From Rifleibacterium sp035352635 (lineage in GTDB: Bacteria > Muiribacteriota > Ozemobacteria > Ozemobacterales > Ozemobacteraceae): a DNA stretch of 52,251 bases. The position numbers were made by a program, and so were the translations under genes. Below the pieces are notes generated by a model, which saw only the letters and a program-made list of their open reading frames with translations, made no database searches and was not told the DNA's origin. The stretch's first letter is position 1; every line of letters begins with the position of its first letter. The stretch lies in NCBI GenBank assembly GCA_035352635.1, contig DAOPYA010000021.1, forward strand, positions 1 through 52,251, read 5' to 3'. Below, piece after piece: positions 27,478-36,273 of the stretch.

Positions 27478-28218
27478 ATGCGTGTAGACATAATTACACT
27501 GCTGCCAACGATCTTTGACAAAGTATTTGACGAAAGCGTCCTCGGGTCGGCCGTCAGAAACGGCCTTATCGACATAGCTGTGCATCAGTTTCGAGATTAT
27601 GGCGATGGCCGACACCGGACAGTTGACGATACGCCTTTTGGCGGTGGACCGGGCATGGTTTTTAAACCAGCCCCTCTGGTGAACTGCATCAGAGATATCC
27701 GCAAACTTGCAGGGCCAGCGCCGGTAATCGGTCTGACCCCTCAAGGGGTGCCGCTGAATCAACCCCTGGTCAGGGAACTCTCCGGTTTTGACCGGCTGAT
27801 CCTTGTCTGTGGTCGATATGAAGGCTTTGATGAGCGGATAGTTCATGAATTCGATCTGCAACTGTCGATCGGCGACTATGTGCTTACGGGCGGCGAAATC
27901 GCCGCCATGACAGTTGTGGACGCAGTCTCGCGCATGATTCCCGGTACGGTTGGTCGGCAGGAATCGGTTGAACAGGATTCCTTTTACGAGGGTCTTCTTG
28001 ATCACCCGCAGTATACCCGCCCCTCAACCTGGGAAGGCCTCGCAGTTCCTCAGGTGCTGCAAGATGGTAATCACGCGCATATAAACAAGTTTCGACATTG
28101 CCGGTCGTTGCTGACCACGGCGGTCAGCAGGCCAGATGTGTTCGCGGCCGCAGACCTGTCTGATAAAGACAGGGAGGCTCTACAGTCTCTGTTAGAGCCG
28201 GGCGGCAAAATCAGTTGA
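27478..28218 (+). CDS. trmD: tRNA (guanine-N1-)-methyltransferase TrmD
   Basis: The product is 246 residues, normal for TrmD. It methylates G37 next to the anticodon with S-adenosylmethionine to prevent frameshifting. It opens MRVDIITLLPTIFD, has the GGGPGMV segment, and carries the trefoil-knot SAM site as LVCGRYEGFDER and SIGDYVLTGGE. The product acts on tRNAs with G36G37. It sits between rimM and rplS as in most bacteria. Confidence 0.98.
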   Translation: MRVDIITLLPTIFDKVFDESVLGSAVRNGLIDIAVHQFRDYGDGRHRTVDDTPFGGGPGMVFKPAPLVNCIRDIRKLAGPAPVIGLTPQGVPLNQPLVRELSGFDRLILVCGRYEGFDERIVHEFDLQLSIGDYVLTGGEIAAMTVVDAVSRMIPGTVGRQESVEQDSFYEGLLDHPQYTRPSTWEGLAVPQVLQDGNHAHINKFRHCRSLLTTAVSRPDVFAAADLSDKDREALQSLLEPGGKIS

Positions 28219-28242
28219 ATCATTCCGGAAGGAGTTTGTCTA

Positions 28243-28611
28243 ATGAACCCAGTTATTGAAAGTGTTGAAAGAAATTATCAGAAGAACAAGCAGGAAATGC
28301 CAGCCTTTATGCCCGGTGACACCGTGCGCCTTGAAATAAAGGTACGTGAAGGTGACAAAGAGCGCTTGCAGGCATTCGAAGGTGTTGTTATTTCCAGACG
28401 CTACAGCGGTCTGCGTGAAAACTTCACCGTCAGAAAGATCTCTTACGGCGTTGGCGTCGAGAGAACTTTCATGCTGCACTCACCGACCCTGGCCAGCATT
28501 GCTCTGCTGCGCAGCGGTAAGGTTGCCCGCAGCAAACTGTATTACCTGCGTGAAAGAGTTGGCAAAAAGACCCGCGTTAAAGATAAAATCTTTAGCAAGG
28601 ACAAAGCTTGA
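28243..28611 (+). CDS. rplS: 50S ribosomal protein L19
   Basis: The product is 122 residues. L19 sits at the subunit interface and contacts 16S rRNA in bridge B8. The conserved FMPGDTVRLEIKVREGDKER and the Arg-rich YLRERVGKK end are plain. AAGGAG stands 9 nt before ATG. Its TGA overlaps the likely TTG start of lepB. Confidence 0.97.
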   Translation: MNPVIESVERNYQKNKQEMPAFMPGDTVRLEIKVREGDKERLQAFEGVVISRRYSGLRENFTVRKISYGVGVERTFMLHSPTLASIALLRSGKVARSKLYYLRERVGKKTRVKDKIFSKDKA

Positions 28612-29621
28612 TTTTGCAAGAATCAGCTAACCCCGACAAGTCGGTCGGGGTATTCATACACGATTTATCGATACGCTATTGCGAGCAGGTAATTCCGCTC
28701 GAAGCGCTTGATTTTGACGAAGTTCTGGCTGAATCAGACTTACAGCTGGCCGGCAGTTTGAGCGGCCGCAGTGAAGACGGGGTGCTTGTTCAGGTCGAAC
28801 AGACCTGGCGACCCTGTTTGCGGCGTGCAAAAACTGTCAAAAACCTCGACCCGGTAACTCGTGGAAGATTCCGGACTGATCTTAAACTGCACAACGGGGT
28901 CAACGGGCTGAAAATCAGCGCCGTTGGCCCTGATGGTGCCGTTTTAGACAGCCGCAGGTTTGAATTGCATTACAAGGGTTCGTTTCGTGAATGGAACGAA
29001 ACAATTTTTATTGCCTTCTTTCTGGCTATTCTGATCAGGGGTCTGGTAGTTCAGGCCTTCTGGATCCCAACCGGCAGCATGGAACCGACCTTGCTCGGCG
29101 AAAAGCGTAACCCGTTTACCGGCCAGCTTGAACGCGGTGGTGACCGTATTCTGGTCAGCCGGTTCTCGTATGTTTTCGACCTTTCGCTCGATGGCCGTGT
29201 GCCGTTCGGCCCACGCATCTGGTTTAAACTGCCTGAACGTGGCGATATCGTGGTTTTTCGTTACCCGAACCCTGATGTGACGGCCCCGCCGAAAGATTAC
29301 ATCAAAAGAGTGGTTGGCCTGCCCGGCGATCATATCAGTATCGAAGAAGGTATTGTCTACGTCAATGGCGTAGCACTGCGCGAGCCTTATATTGCCGAAC
29401 CCCCGCTCAGCGATTATGCAACCAGGGTGCCCGAAGACCATCTCTTCGTCATGGGTGACAACCGCAATAACAGTTCTGACAGTCGGTTCTGGGGCCCAAT
29501 GCCCCTGAAGAACCTTAAAGGCCAGGCCGTTTTTAATTATCTGCCGATGAATCGCATCAGCCCGATCAGGAGTTTTCCGCACCCGCTGCAGTCTGGGCGG
29601 CCGGCTGGCGAACAGGGTTGA
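28608..29621 (+). CDS. lepB: Signal peptidase I with extra N-terminal beta domain
   Basis: The product is 337 residues. It cleaves signal peptides at the outer face of the inner membrane using a Ser-Lys dyad. All signatures are present: the GSMEP box with catalytic S157, K233 in the KRVVGLPGD box, and GDNRNNSSDSR near 283-293. One membrane helix lies at about 131-151. The unusual part is residues 1-125, a soluble, probably beta-rich domain ahead of the helix; most LepB proteins start almost directly with the helix. The start is a TTG overlapping the rplS stop (TTGA), with AAGGA upstream, and no better start occurs before the membrane helix. rbgA follows 13 nt later. Confidence 0.93.
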   Translation: MILQESANPDKSVGVFIHDLSIRYCEQVIPLEALDFDEVLAESDLQLAGSLSGRSEDGVLVQVEQTWRPCLRRAKTVKNLDPVTRGRFRTDLKLHNGVNGLKISAVGPDGAVLDSRRFELHYKGSFREWNETIFIAFFLAILIRGLVVQAFWIPTGSMEPTLLGEKRNPFTGQLERGGDRILVSRFSYVFDLSLDGRVPFGPRIWFKLPERGDIVVFRYPNPDVTAPPKDYIKRVVGLPGDHISIEEGIVYVNGVALREPYIAEPPLSDYATRVPEDHLFVMGDNRNNSSDSRFWGPMPLKNLKGQAVFNYLPMNRISPIRSFPHPLQSGRPAGEQG

Positions 29622-29634
29622 AGCAACGAATTTA

Positions 29635-30522
29635 ATGAAAAAAGAACTTCCGGGGCATATCAAGAAGGCTTTTAAGTCGGTCGACCATTTTTTACCGGTT
29701 GTCGATGTGATTGTCGAACTTGTTGACGCCAGAATGCCAAATGGCTCCCGTATTAAAGATTTTGTTAAGCGCCTCGGCAAGACTTCGGTCATTGCTCTGG
29801 CGAAGTCAGACCTCGCCGATGCCGGCGAAACCCGCCGCTGGATCGATCGCTTTCGTGACGAGGGGCTCACGGGCGTCAGTCTTGACTGCCGCGACCGCAG
29901 TTCGGTCAAAAGCCTGGCGAAGCTGATACACAATGCTGCTTTTACCTTAAAACCCGGGGTTAAGGCGCCGGCCCGCAAAGTGCGCCGTGTCATGATCATC
30001 GGTATTCCGAATGTTGGCAAATCGACTCTCATAAATTCGCTGGCCGGTCGAAGCGCTGCCCGTGCCGCTAATATGCCCGGGGTGACCCGCAGCATACAAT
30101 GGATCAAATTGCCCGGCGAACTCGAACTTCTCGATCTGCCGGGCATTCTCGACTACGGCCTGTTGCGGCGCGGTGATATTCTTCGGCTGATTAACACGAT
30201 CCCGGGTCGTGATGAAGACACTTACAGTCAGTCAAAAACCCTTTGCGATATTCTGGTCTACAGTAACAATCAGGCGATTCTACCCGGGTTTATCGAGGCT
30301 AACAGCAATTTTGACCAGTTCGTCGCCGATTATGCCCGTCGCATGAATTTTTGCGCCCGTGGAAATGAACCCGATATCGGCAGGGCGGCCACTGATATTA
30401 TCAAGAGATTTCAATCAGGCGGTTTCGGCCGGGTGACGCTTGAGAGGGCTGCGAGCGATTTTACTGAGCTGTTTACCGAAAGAATCGAGCCAGAAGCAGG
30501 AATCCCTGATGACGAAGATTGA
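29635..30522 (+). CDS. rbgA: Ribosome biogenesis GTPase RbgA/YlqF (circularly permuted)
   Basis: The product is 295 residues. RbgA promotes late assembly of the 50S subunit. The G motifs occur in the permuted order typical of YlqF/YawG GTPases: a G4-like AKSDL (56-60) precedes G1 GIPNVGKST (123-131), then PGVTR as the G2/switch I region and G3 DLPG. The G4 motif reads AKSD and lacks the canonical Asn of NKxD, which may weaken guanine specificity. The C-terminal helical RNA-binding domain is present. The last 14 nt overlap phoH. Confidence 0.92.
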   Translation: MKKELPGHIKKAFKSVDHFLPVVDVIVELVDARMPNGSRIKDFVKRLGKTSVIALAKSDLADAGETRRWIDRFRDEGLTGVSLDCRDRSSVKSLAKLIHNAAFTLKPGVKAPARKVRRVMIIGIPNVGKSTLINSLAGRSAARAANMPGVTRSIQWIKLPGELELLDLPGILDYGLLRRGDILRLINTIPGRDEDTYSQSKTLCDILVYSNNQAILPGFIEANSNFDQFVADYARRMNFCARGNEPDIGRAATDIIKRFQSGGFGRVTLERAASDFTELFTERIEPEAGIPDDED

Positions 30523-31495
30523 AACCGAAAGTTTTGAGTTATCTGAAGAACTGTCGCGCTATATTTTCAGCGCTGAATCTGACAATGGCCTGCAACTCAT
30601 CCGTTGCCTTTCTGATATTTCGGCGAAGGCCCGTGGCAACTGCCTGCACCTCGAGGGAAGCGCCGAAAAGATCAAACTGGTCAAAAAATTTCTCGATATC
30701 TTGAGCCGGCGCATCGAGCAGCACGAAACCATCAATAAGATTGAAGTTAAAAGGCTTTTTAACCAGCTGGCGACGACTCGTGTACCCCAGCGCGGTGTTG
30801 AAGAAAATCTTAATTTTACCGATATCATCGCTTCTTTCAGTGGCCGCATGGTGCGTGCCAAAACCCCGAATCAGCAGGGTTATATTGAAGCAATAGAAGA
30901 TAATACCATCACCATAGCCCGGGGGCCGGCCGGTACCGGCAAGACCTATCTGGCGACTGCCATGGCGGTCAAAGCCCTTAAAGAAAAAAAAGTCAGCCGG
31001 GTCATTCTGGCCAGACCTGTAGTTGAAGCCGGTGAAAGCCTTGGCTACCTGCCTGGTGACCTTAAAGAAAAGGTCGATCCGCATTTCAGGCCCCTGTATG
31101 ATTCGTTACAGGAATTCGTGGGTATCGGCAAATTTGAGCAGTATATCAGGCAGGGTGTCTTCGAAATCACCCCGCTTGCTTATATGCGCGGCCGCACTTT
31201 TAATGAATCATTCGTCGTGCTCGATGAGGCTCAAAATACCACTCTGCCACAGATGCGCATGGTGTTGACCCGCCTGGGTTACGGTTCAAAGATGGTGGTA
31301 ACCGGCGATCACACCCAGATTGACCTGCCGCGCACCTCAGATTCTTCGCTTCTCGTGCTCAACGAAATTCTTGGCGGGGTTGAATCGGTCAAGTTTGTTG
31401 ATTTAGCCACAGAAGACGTGATAAGACATGAAGTAGTCAGGCGTATTATCAACGCCTTTGATGCATATCTCGACCGGGAACGGAACAAAAAGTGA
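30509..31495 (+). CDS. phoH: PhoH-family ATPase
   Basis: The product is 328 residues from ATG 30509, chosen because AGGA lies 7 nt upstream and the length matches the family (an upstream start would add 23 residues deep inside rbgA). PhoH is a cytoplasmic P-loop ATPase linked to RNA metabolism and is usually next to ybeY and pgpH. Walker A is GPAGTGKT (139-146), and Walker B with VVLDEAQN lies near residue 240. Residues 1-120 form the small N-terminal domain typical of PhoH/PhoL. Its stop overlaps the GTG start of pgpH. Confidence 0.95.
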   Translation: MTKIETESFELSEELSRYIFSAESDNGLQLIRCLSDISAKARGNCLHLEGSAEKIKLVKKFLDILSRRIEQHETINKIEVKRLFNQLATTRVPQRGVEENLNFTDIIASFSGRMVRAKTPNQQGYIEAIEDNTITIARGPAGTGKTYLATAMAVKALKEKKVSRVILARPVVEAGESLGYLPGDLKEKVDPHFRPLYDSLQEFVGIGKFEQYIRQGVFEITPLAYMRGRTFNESFVVLDEAQNTTLPQMRMVLTRLGYGSKMVVTGDHTQIDLPRTSDSSLLVLNEILGGVESVKFVDLATEDVIRHEVVRRIINAFDAYLDRERNKK

Positions 31496-33672
31496 GCGAA
31501 AAGACGAGTCTTTTATTATCAGGCTTTCTTGAATGGCTGAATATTCCGGCCCAGATGCAGCGCCGGTTTTTGCTGCAACTGGCGGCTTTTTTTGCCATTC
31601 TTGTGGTCATTCTGGTAATCGACCCCACCGGCTTCACTCCCGAGGTTGTCGAAGGCAAGCCCGCACCCAAAACGATTCGCAGTCCGCGCACCATCAGCTT
31701 TGTCGATGAGGGAAAAACCAGCGAGCTGCGTTCTGCCGAGATGGAAAAGGTTCAACCGGTCTACACCCCTATTGAGCAGGCTGAAGAAGAAATGCTCGGC
31801 AGATTTGACCTGCAGATTGGCGAGTTGTCAGACTTTTTTGAAGAGTTTCGCCGCCTTTCTGCCAATGAACCGCCGCAAGCTCTTATTGCATCGTATTTTC
31901 CGGCCGAAACCCTTCTCGATGAAGAAAAACTCGTGCAACTTCGGCCGTTGCGCATTTCGCAATTCGAGAAACTGAAGACAGTTTCGAGGCGTATTCTCGT
32001 CAACCTCAGCCAGAAGGTCATCACCGCACAGAACCTTGATGCAGTTAAGGCCGAAGTGCGAACTCTTGTCGATGCTTACCCCGAAAGCTCTCTGTTCAAG
32101 AATATCATGACCGCCATGGTGCGCAATGCCCTCACTATAAACGCTATCGAAGATGAAAAGTTGACCAGACAGCGGCGTGATGCAGCTTCTCGGGCAATAC
32201 AGCCGGTTAAGCGCACCTTCCAGAAAGGCCAGAAGATCGTCGAAGAGGGTATCATCGTTACCTCAGACGATTACTTCGTCATGCGCAAGATCGCCAGTCA
32301 GTTGCAGAAGAATCGCGTGCTGTCGCTGATGGGAAACTTTCTGCTCGCGTTGCTGGCCGTGATTATCTCGCTGGTCTTTCTGAGACTCGAAGACAAAAAC
32401 GTGCTCTCAGATGGCGAACAATACAAACTGCTCGGGGTTATCTGCCTGGTAACCCTCGCCCTGGCCAAGGCGGCGCATATCGCCGGTGTTTCCTTTGACC
32501 GTCAGTATCTGTCGATTCTGCTGACGCCTCTGCCAACCGTTGCGTTGTTGATGACCATGTTGCTTGACTGCACTGTGGCCCTGTTTCACATTTTCCTGAT
32601 CGGGTTGCTGATGTTTGTCGTGGCCGAATCGAACATCAGGTTCGTGGTAATCAGCTTGTTTGGTGCCATCGCGGGTATCCTTGCCTGGCGCACCTCTACC
32701 CGGGGCAGCGATGTTCGAAATGTAATCGGTTCGGCCGGTATCAAGACCGGCCTGGCCAGCGCCGTAGCTGTTCTGGCCTTTCTGCTGCTTGATACCGAAA
32801 GCTTCGCCACCATGGATTTTCAGCAGATTGCCCTGTTTGCGGGCTTCGGCCTGCTGAACGGTATCATGTCGGGTATCGTGTCGAACGGGGTTCTGCCTTA
32901 TATGGAAAGCTTTTTTTCCTTGGCTACCAGTTCGCGACTGCTTGAACTCACTGACCTTTCGCAGCCCCTGCTGCGCAAGCTTGCCGAAGAAGCGCCGGGT
33001 ACCTACCAGCATAGCCTCGCGGTCGCTACCATGGCTGAAGCTGCCGCCAACGCCGTTAATGCTGACCCGCTCTTGACCAAAATCAGCGCCTATTTTCATG
33101 ATATTGGCAAAATCCGCCGACCGATGTATTTTGCCGAGAATCAGGCTGACGAAAACCGTCACGACCAGGTTACTCCCTATATGTCGAGTCTGATTCTTAT
33201 CGGGCATATTCGCGACAGCCTCGATCTTGGCCGTGAATACGGGTTGCCAGAGCGGGTGCTTTCGATTCTGTCGCAGCATCATGGTACAACTCTGATCAGC
33301 TACTTTTATGAAGAAGCCAAAAAACTTAAAGACGGCGAAGAAGTGAATCAGGAACGATTCAGATACCCCGGCCCGAAGCCACAGACAAAAGAGGCAGCGA
33401 TTCTGATGCTTGCCGATTCAGTCGAAGCAGCGGCCAGAACATTGCCACAACACACGCACAGCAAAATCGAGGGTCTGGTGCAGAAAATTATCGAACATAA
33501 GCGCAACGACGAAAACCAGCTCGACGAAAGCGATCTTACCTTGAAAGATATCGAAAAAATTATTCAGGTATTTGTCAGAACCCTTACTTCAATGTACCAT
33601 AGCAGAATTGATTATCCGGGCAAACTTTCAAATCAGCCGAAGGGGGCCACCGATGGAAGTACTGATCAGTAA
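31492..33672 (+). CDS. pgpH: 7TM-HD cyclic-di-AMP phosphodiesterase PgpH-like
   Basis: The product is 726 residues. PgpH-type enzymes hydrolyse c-di-AMP to pApA through a cytoplasmic HD domain. Order: one N-terminal membrane helix (about 27-44), a 7TMR-HDED extracytoplasmic domain (45-270), a seven-helix membrane region (about 275-475), then an HD domain with YQHSLAVA and HDIGK (near 536-540). The start is GTG overlapping the phoH stop (GTGA). The gene order phoH-pgpH-ybeY is the standard one in Firmicutes and many other phyla. ybeY begins inside its last 20 nt. Substrate is inferred from the family; no c-di-AMP cyclase is in the window. Confidence 0.93.
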   Translation: MSEKTSLLLSGFLEWLNIPAQMQRRFLLQLAAFFAILVVILVIDPTGFTPEVVEGKPAPKTIRSPRTISFVDEGKTSELRSAEMEKVQPVYTPIEQAEEEMLGRFDLQIGELSDFFEEFRRLSANEPPQALIASYFPAETLLDEEKLVQLRPLRISQFEKLKTVSRRILVNLSQKVITAQNLDAVKAEVRTLVDAYPESSLFKNIMTAMVRNALTINAIEDEKLTRQRRDAASRAIQPVKRTFQKGQKIVEEGIIVTSDDYFVMRKIASQLQKNRVLSLMGNFLLALLAVIISLVFLRLEDKNVLSDGEQYKLLGVICLVTLALAKAAHIAGVSFDRQYLSILLTPLPTVALLMTMLLDCTVALFHIFLIGLLMFVVAESNIRFVVISLFGAIAGILAWRTSTRGSDVRNVIGSAGIKTGLASAVAVLAFLLLDTESFATMDFQQIALFAGFGLLNGIMSGIVSNGVLPYMESFFSLATSSRLLELTDLSQPLLRKLAEEAPGTYQHSLAVATMAEAAANAVNADPLLTKISAYFHDIGKIRRPMYFAENQADENRHDQVTPYMSSLILIGHIRDSLDLGREYGLPERVLSILSQHHGTTLISYFYEEAKKLKDGEEVNQERFRYPGPKPQTKEAAILMLADSVEAAARTLPQHTHSKIEGLVQKIIEHKRNDENQLDESDLTLKDIEKIIQVFVRTLTSMYHSRIDYPGKLSNQPKGATDGSTDQ

Positions 33673-34156
33673 CCGACAGAAACTTCTCGAAGTAGATCTT
33701 GAGCAGGTGCGCGAAGTTGCCATCGAGATCATGAAGTTCGAAGCCTCACCAGAAAATGCCGAATTATCAATTGTTTTCTGTGACGACGACTTTATTCAGA
33801 AACTTAACAAAGATTATCGCGGCAAAAGCGAACCGACTGACGTGCTCTCTTTTCCGATCGACGAAGAAAATTTTGAACCCGAAATCCGCCTGCTCGGCGA
33901 TATAGTTATCAGTGTTGAAACTGCACTCAGACAGGCCGACAGCCTGAAGCACCCGCCGATGCTCGAAATCGTATTTCTGCTGATCCACGGGCTTTTGCAC
34001 CTGCATGGCTACGATCATATTCTAAAAGTGCCGCGCCGTCGCATGCGTGATCGAGAAGTAACCATTTTCAGGCATTTATGCGACAAGAAGTTGCTGGCTT
34101 GCCTCGATGACAGCAGCCCTGATCCTATTATCAAGCGGGTTAACGAGAATGACTAG
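33653..34156 (+). CDS. ybeY: Endoribonuclease YbeY
   Basis: The product is 167 residues from ATG 33653, preceded by AAGGGGG 6 nt upstream; the longer frame upstream lies within pgpH. YbeY is a zinc metalloprotein needed for 16S rRNA 3'-end maturation and ribosome quality control. The signature HGLLHLHGYDH gives the three zinc-binding histidines, and PTDVLSFP is the conserved substrate-pocket strand. The C-terminal tail is slightly longer than usual. Confidence 0.96.
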   Translation: MEVLISNRQKLLEVDLEQVREVAIEIMKFEASPENAELSIVFCDDDFIQKLNKDYRGKSEPTDVLSFPIDEENFEPEIRLLGDIVISVETALRQADSLKHPPMLEIVFLLIHGLLHLHGYDHILKVPRRRMRDREVTIFRHLCDKKLLACLDDSSPDPIIKRVNEND

Positions 34157-34182
34157 GATGAAGGCGGGTTTAAGCTGATAAT

Positions 34183-35502
34183 ATGGATGATTCGATAACA
34201 GGCTTTTTATTTGCCGGCTGCATTTTCCTTTCGGCCTTCTTTTCTTCAGCCGAGACGGTGTTGTTTGCCCTGTCGCCCCTGCGCCTGAAAAAGCAGGAAA
34301 GCGAAGGCGACCTTAAAGCCGCCGAAATTCTCAAGATTCTTGCCGACCGACAACGCCTTTTGATATCGCTGCTGCTGGGTGATACCCTTGCCAACGTCTC
34401 TGCTACAGCGATTGCCGTCGTTTTTTTTATTCAATGGCTTCCTGAATCGGGTCTGGCGGTCTGTGCCGGCAGCGGCCCCTTGTTTTGCGCGGTTATAGCA
34501 GTGCTGGCCATGACGACGCTGTTGCTGCTCATCGGCGAAATACTGCCCAAAATCCTGGCGCTGTTTGGCGGTTATGCTTTTGCCCGGCTCATTGCCCGGC
34601 CACTGCGCCTGCTGTTGCTGCTTTTTTACCCGTTCGCGACAACCATTGTCTGGTTTATCGGGCGTTTTATGCCTCGCTATGCCAACTGGAACAACCATCT
34701 CGGCGGTTCTTCTGCTATTGAAGAACTCGACAGTTACATGAACCTCGGCGAAGAAGCCGGCATTATCGAGCATGACGAAAAAGAAATGATCAGCTCGGTT
34801 TTTGAATTCGGCGATACCCTCGTCCGGGAAGTAATGGTCCCCAGGCCAGATATTATCGCCATGCCCATCAACACCAGCTTGCCCGACCTGCTCAAATTTA
34901 TCCGCGAAGACGGGCATTCGAGATTTCCGGTTTATGATGGCAGTATGGATAAAATTCTTGGCATTCTCTATGTCAAAGATGTGCTGATCAAACTTGACGA
35001 CATCCAGGCTGCTTACGACCTTTTCAAACTCCTTCGGCCGCCGTTCTTCGTTCCTGAGACCAAAAAGCTCGATGATCTGCTCAGCGAATTTCAAAAACGC
35101 AAACAGCATCTTTCGATTGTCATAGACGAATACGGCGGAGTTTCGGGGTTGGTAACCATAGAAGACCTGCTTGAAGAAATCGTCGGCGAGATTGTTGATG
35201 AATACGACCTCGAAGAACAGGAACCGCTGACCCGGCTCGAAGAAAATGTTTACAGTGTTGATGCACGCTACAGCATCACCGACCTTGAGGCCGAACTTGA
35301 TTGTGAATTCGATTATCAGGATTCAGAAACCGTTGGGGGCTTCGTACTCGAGAAACTAGGGCGTATCCCGCAGCGGGGTGAAATTTTTGAGCAACCCCAG
35401 GGCGCGTTCATGATCTCAGAGATCAAGGGCAATCGAATTATGCGGATCAGATTCACGATGAAACCTGAAGTTTCAGAAGATATTGAACCGGGTCGCGATT
35501 AA
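34183..35502 (+). CDS. CNNM/HlyC-CorC family membrane transporter
   Basis: The product is 439 residues: a DUF21/CNNM membrane domain (about 1-185, starting with SSAETVLFALS, a conserved stretch), a CBS pair (about 205-330) and a CorC_HlyC C-terminal domain (about 345-430). Family members are linked to Mg2+ or Co2+ efflux and, in old annotation, hemolysin activity. VREVMVPRPDI opens the CBS region and VIDEYGGVSGLVTIED ends it, both typical. The ATG has only a distant AAGG, so translation may be coupled to ybeY (26 nt upstream). Substrate ion not determined. Confidence 0.92.
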   Translation: MDDSITGFLFAGCIFLSAFFSSAETVLFALSPLRLKKQESEGDLKAAEILKILADRQRLLISLLLGDTLANVSATAIAVVFFIQWLPESGLAVCAGSGPLFCAVIAVLAMTTLLLLIGEILPKILALFGGYAFARLIARPLRLLLLLFYPFATTIVWFIGRFMPRYANWNNHLGGSSAIEELDSYMNLGEEAGIIEHDEKEMISSVFEFGDTLVREVMVPRPDIIAMPINTSLPDLLKFIREDGHSRFPVYDGSMDKILGILYVKDVLIKLDDIQAAYDLFKLLRPPFFVPETKKLDDLLSEFQKRKQHLSIVIDEYGGVSGLVTIEDLLEEIVGEIVDEYDLEEQEPLTRLEENVYSVDARYSITDLEAELDCEFDYQDSETVGGFVLEKLGRIPQRGEIFEQPQGAFMISEIKGNRIMRIRFTMKPEVSEDIEPGRD

Positions 35503-35524
35503 CTCTAGCAATTAGCAGGGTGCA

Positions 35525-35539
35525 TGACGTAAAATGTCA
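35525..35539 (+). promoter_or_regulatory. Small hairpin upstream of the DUF502 start
   Basis: TGACGT-AAA-ATGTCA folds into a 6-bp stem (one G-U pair). It lies between AGGGTG (35516-35521) and ATG 35545, which otherwise has no close ribosome site; folding would bring the two nearer. Confidence 0.3.
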
Positions 35540-35544
35540 CAATT

Positions 35545-36255
35545 ATGAAGCTTCCTATCGAACACGAACGACTGAACCGCACTCTTGCAGATGCCGGCCA
35601 AAAGCTGAATAACCTGCTCTTACAGGCGAGAAAGTTTTTGATTACCGGGGTTCTGGTGCTGGTTCCGTTTGTGGTTACCCTGTATATCATGTATTTCATT
35701 TTTCAGGTTACTGATGGTCTGCTTGGCGTCGCGATCAGCAGGGCAATCGGTTACCGAATTCCAGGAATGGGCTTGATTCTTACCGCTATTATCTGCGCTA
35801 CGGTGGGCCTGATAGCCCAGAATTACGTCGGCCGTCGTATTATCTCGAGTATCGACAGTTCTCTCGAACAGATTCCGGTGGTGCGTTCGGTTTATAATGG
35901 CATCAAGCAGGTTTCAGATGTCTTTGTCGGCAAAAACCGCGGTGACTTCAAGCGGGTGGTTCTCATCGAATACCCAAAAGATAACTCGTGGGCCATTGGT
36001 TTTGTAACTGGTGACTTTATACCGGCAGAAGGTCTTGTCGGCCTTGAAGAAGACCTGGTTACGGTTTTTGTGCCGACGACCCCGAACCCGACCTCTGGGT
36101 TTCTGCTGATTGTCAGCAAAAAGCGTATCATTGATGCCTGCATGGATATCGAAGATGCCATGAAGGTAGTTATTTCAGGCGGTCTGGTTCAGGCCGGAAA
36201 GGCTTCTGATAAAGTTGATGGCGAGCCGGTTGAAGATTTTGTTATTCCACACTGA
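35545..36255 (+). CDS. DUF502 family membrane protein
   Basis: The product is 236 residues. A basic N-terminal helix is followed by two membrane helices (about 32-58 FLITGVLVLVPFVVTLYIMY and 70-92) and a soluble beta-rich C-terminal part with VPTTPNPTSGFLL, which is the DUF502 hallmark. The family is widespread, membrane-anchored and of unknown function. The start is the first ATG after an in-frame stop. It lies between the CorC-like gene and a DUF3048 protein within the cluster. Confidence 0.9.
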   Translation: MKLPIEHERLNRTLADAGQKLNNLLLQARKFLITGVLVLVPFVVTLYIMYFIFQVTDGLLGVAISRAIGYRIPGMGLILTAIICATVGLIAQNYVGRRIISSIDSSLEQIPVVRSVYNGIKQVSDVFVGKNRGDFKRVVLIEYPKDNSWAIGFVTGDFIPAEGLVGLEEDLVTVFVPTTPNPTSGFLLIVSKKRIIDACMDIEDAMKVVISGGLVQAGKASDKVDGEPVEDFVIPH

Positions 36256-36273
36256 CGCTGCGAGGAAAGACTC

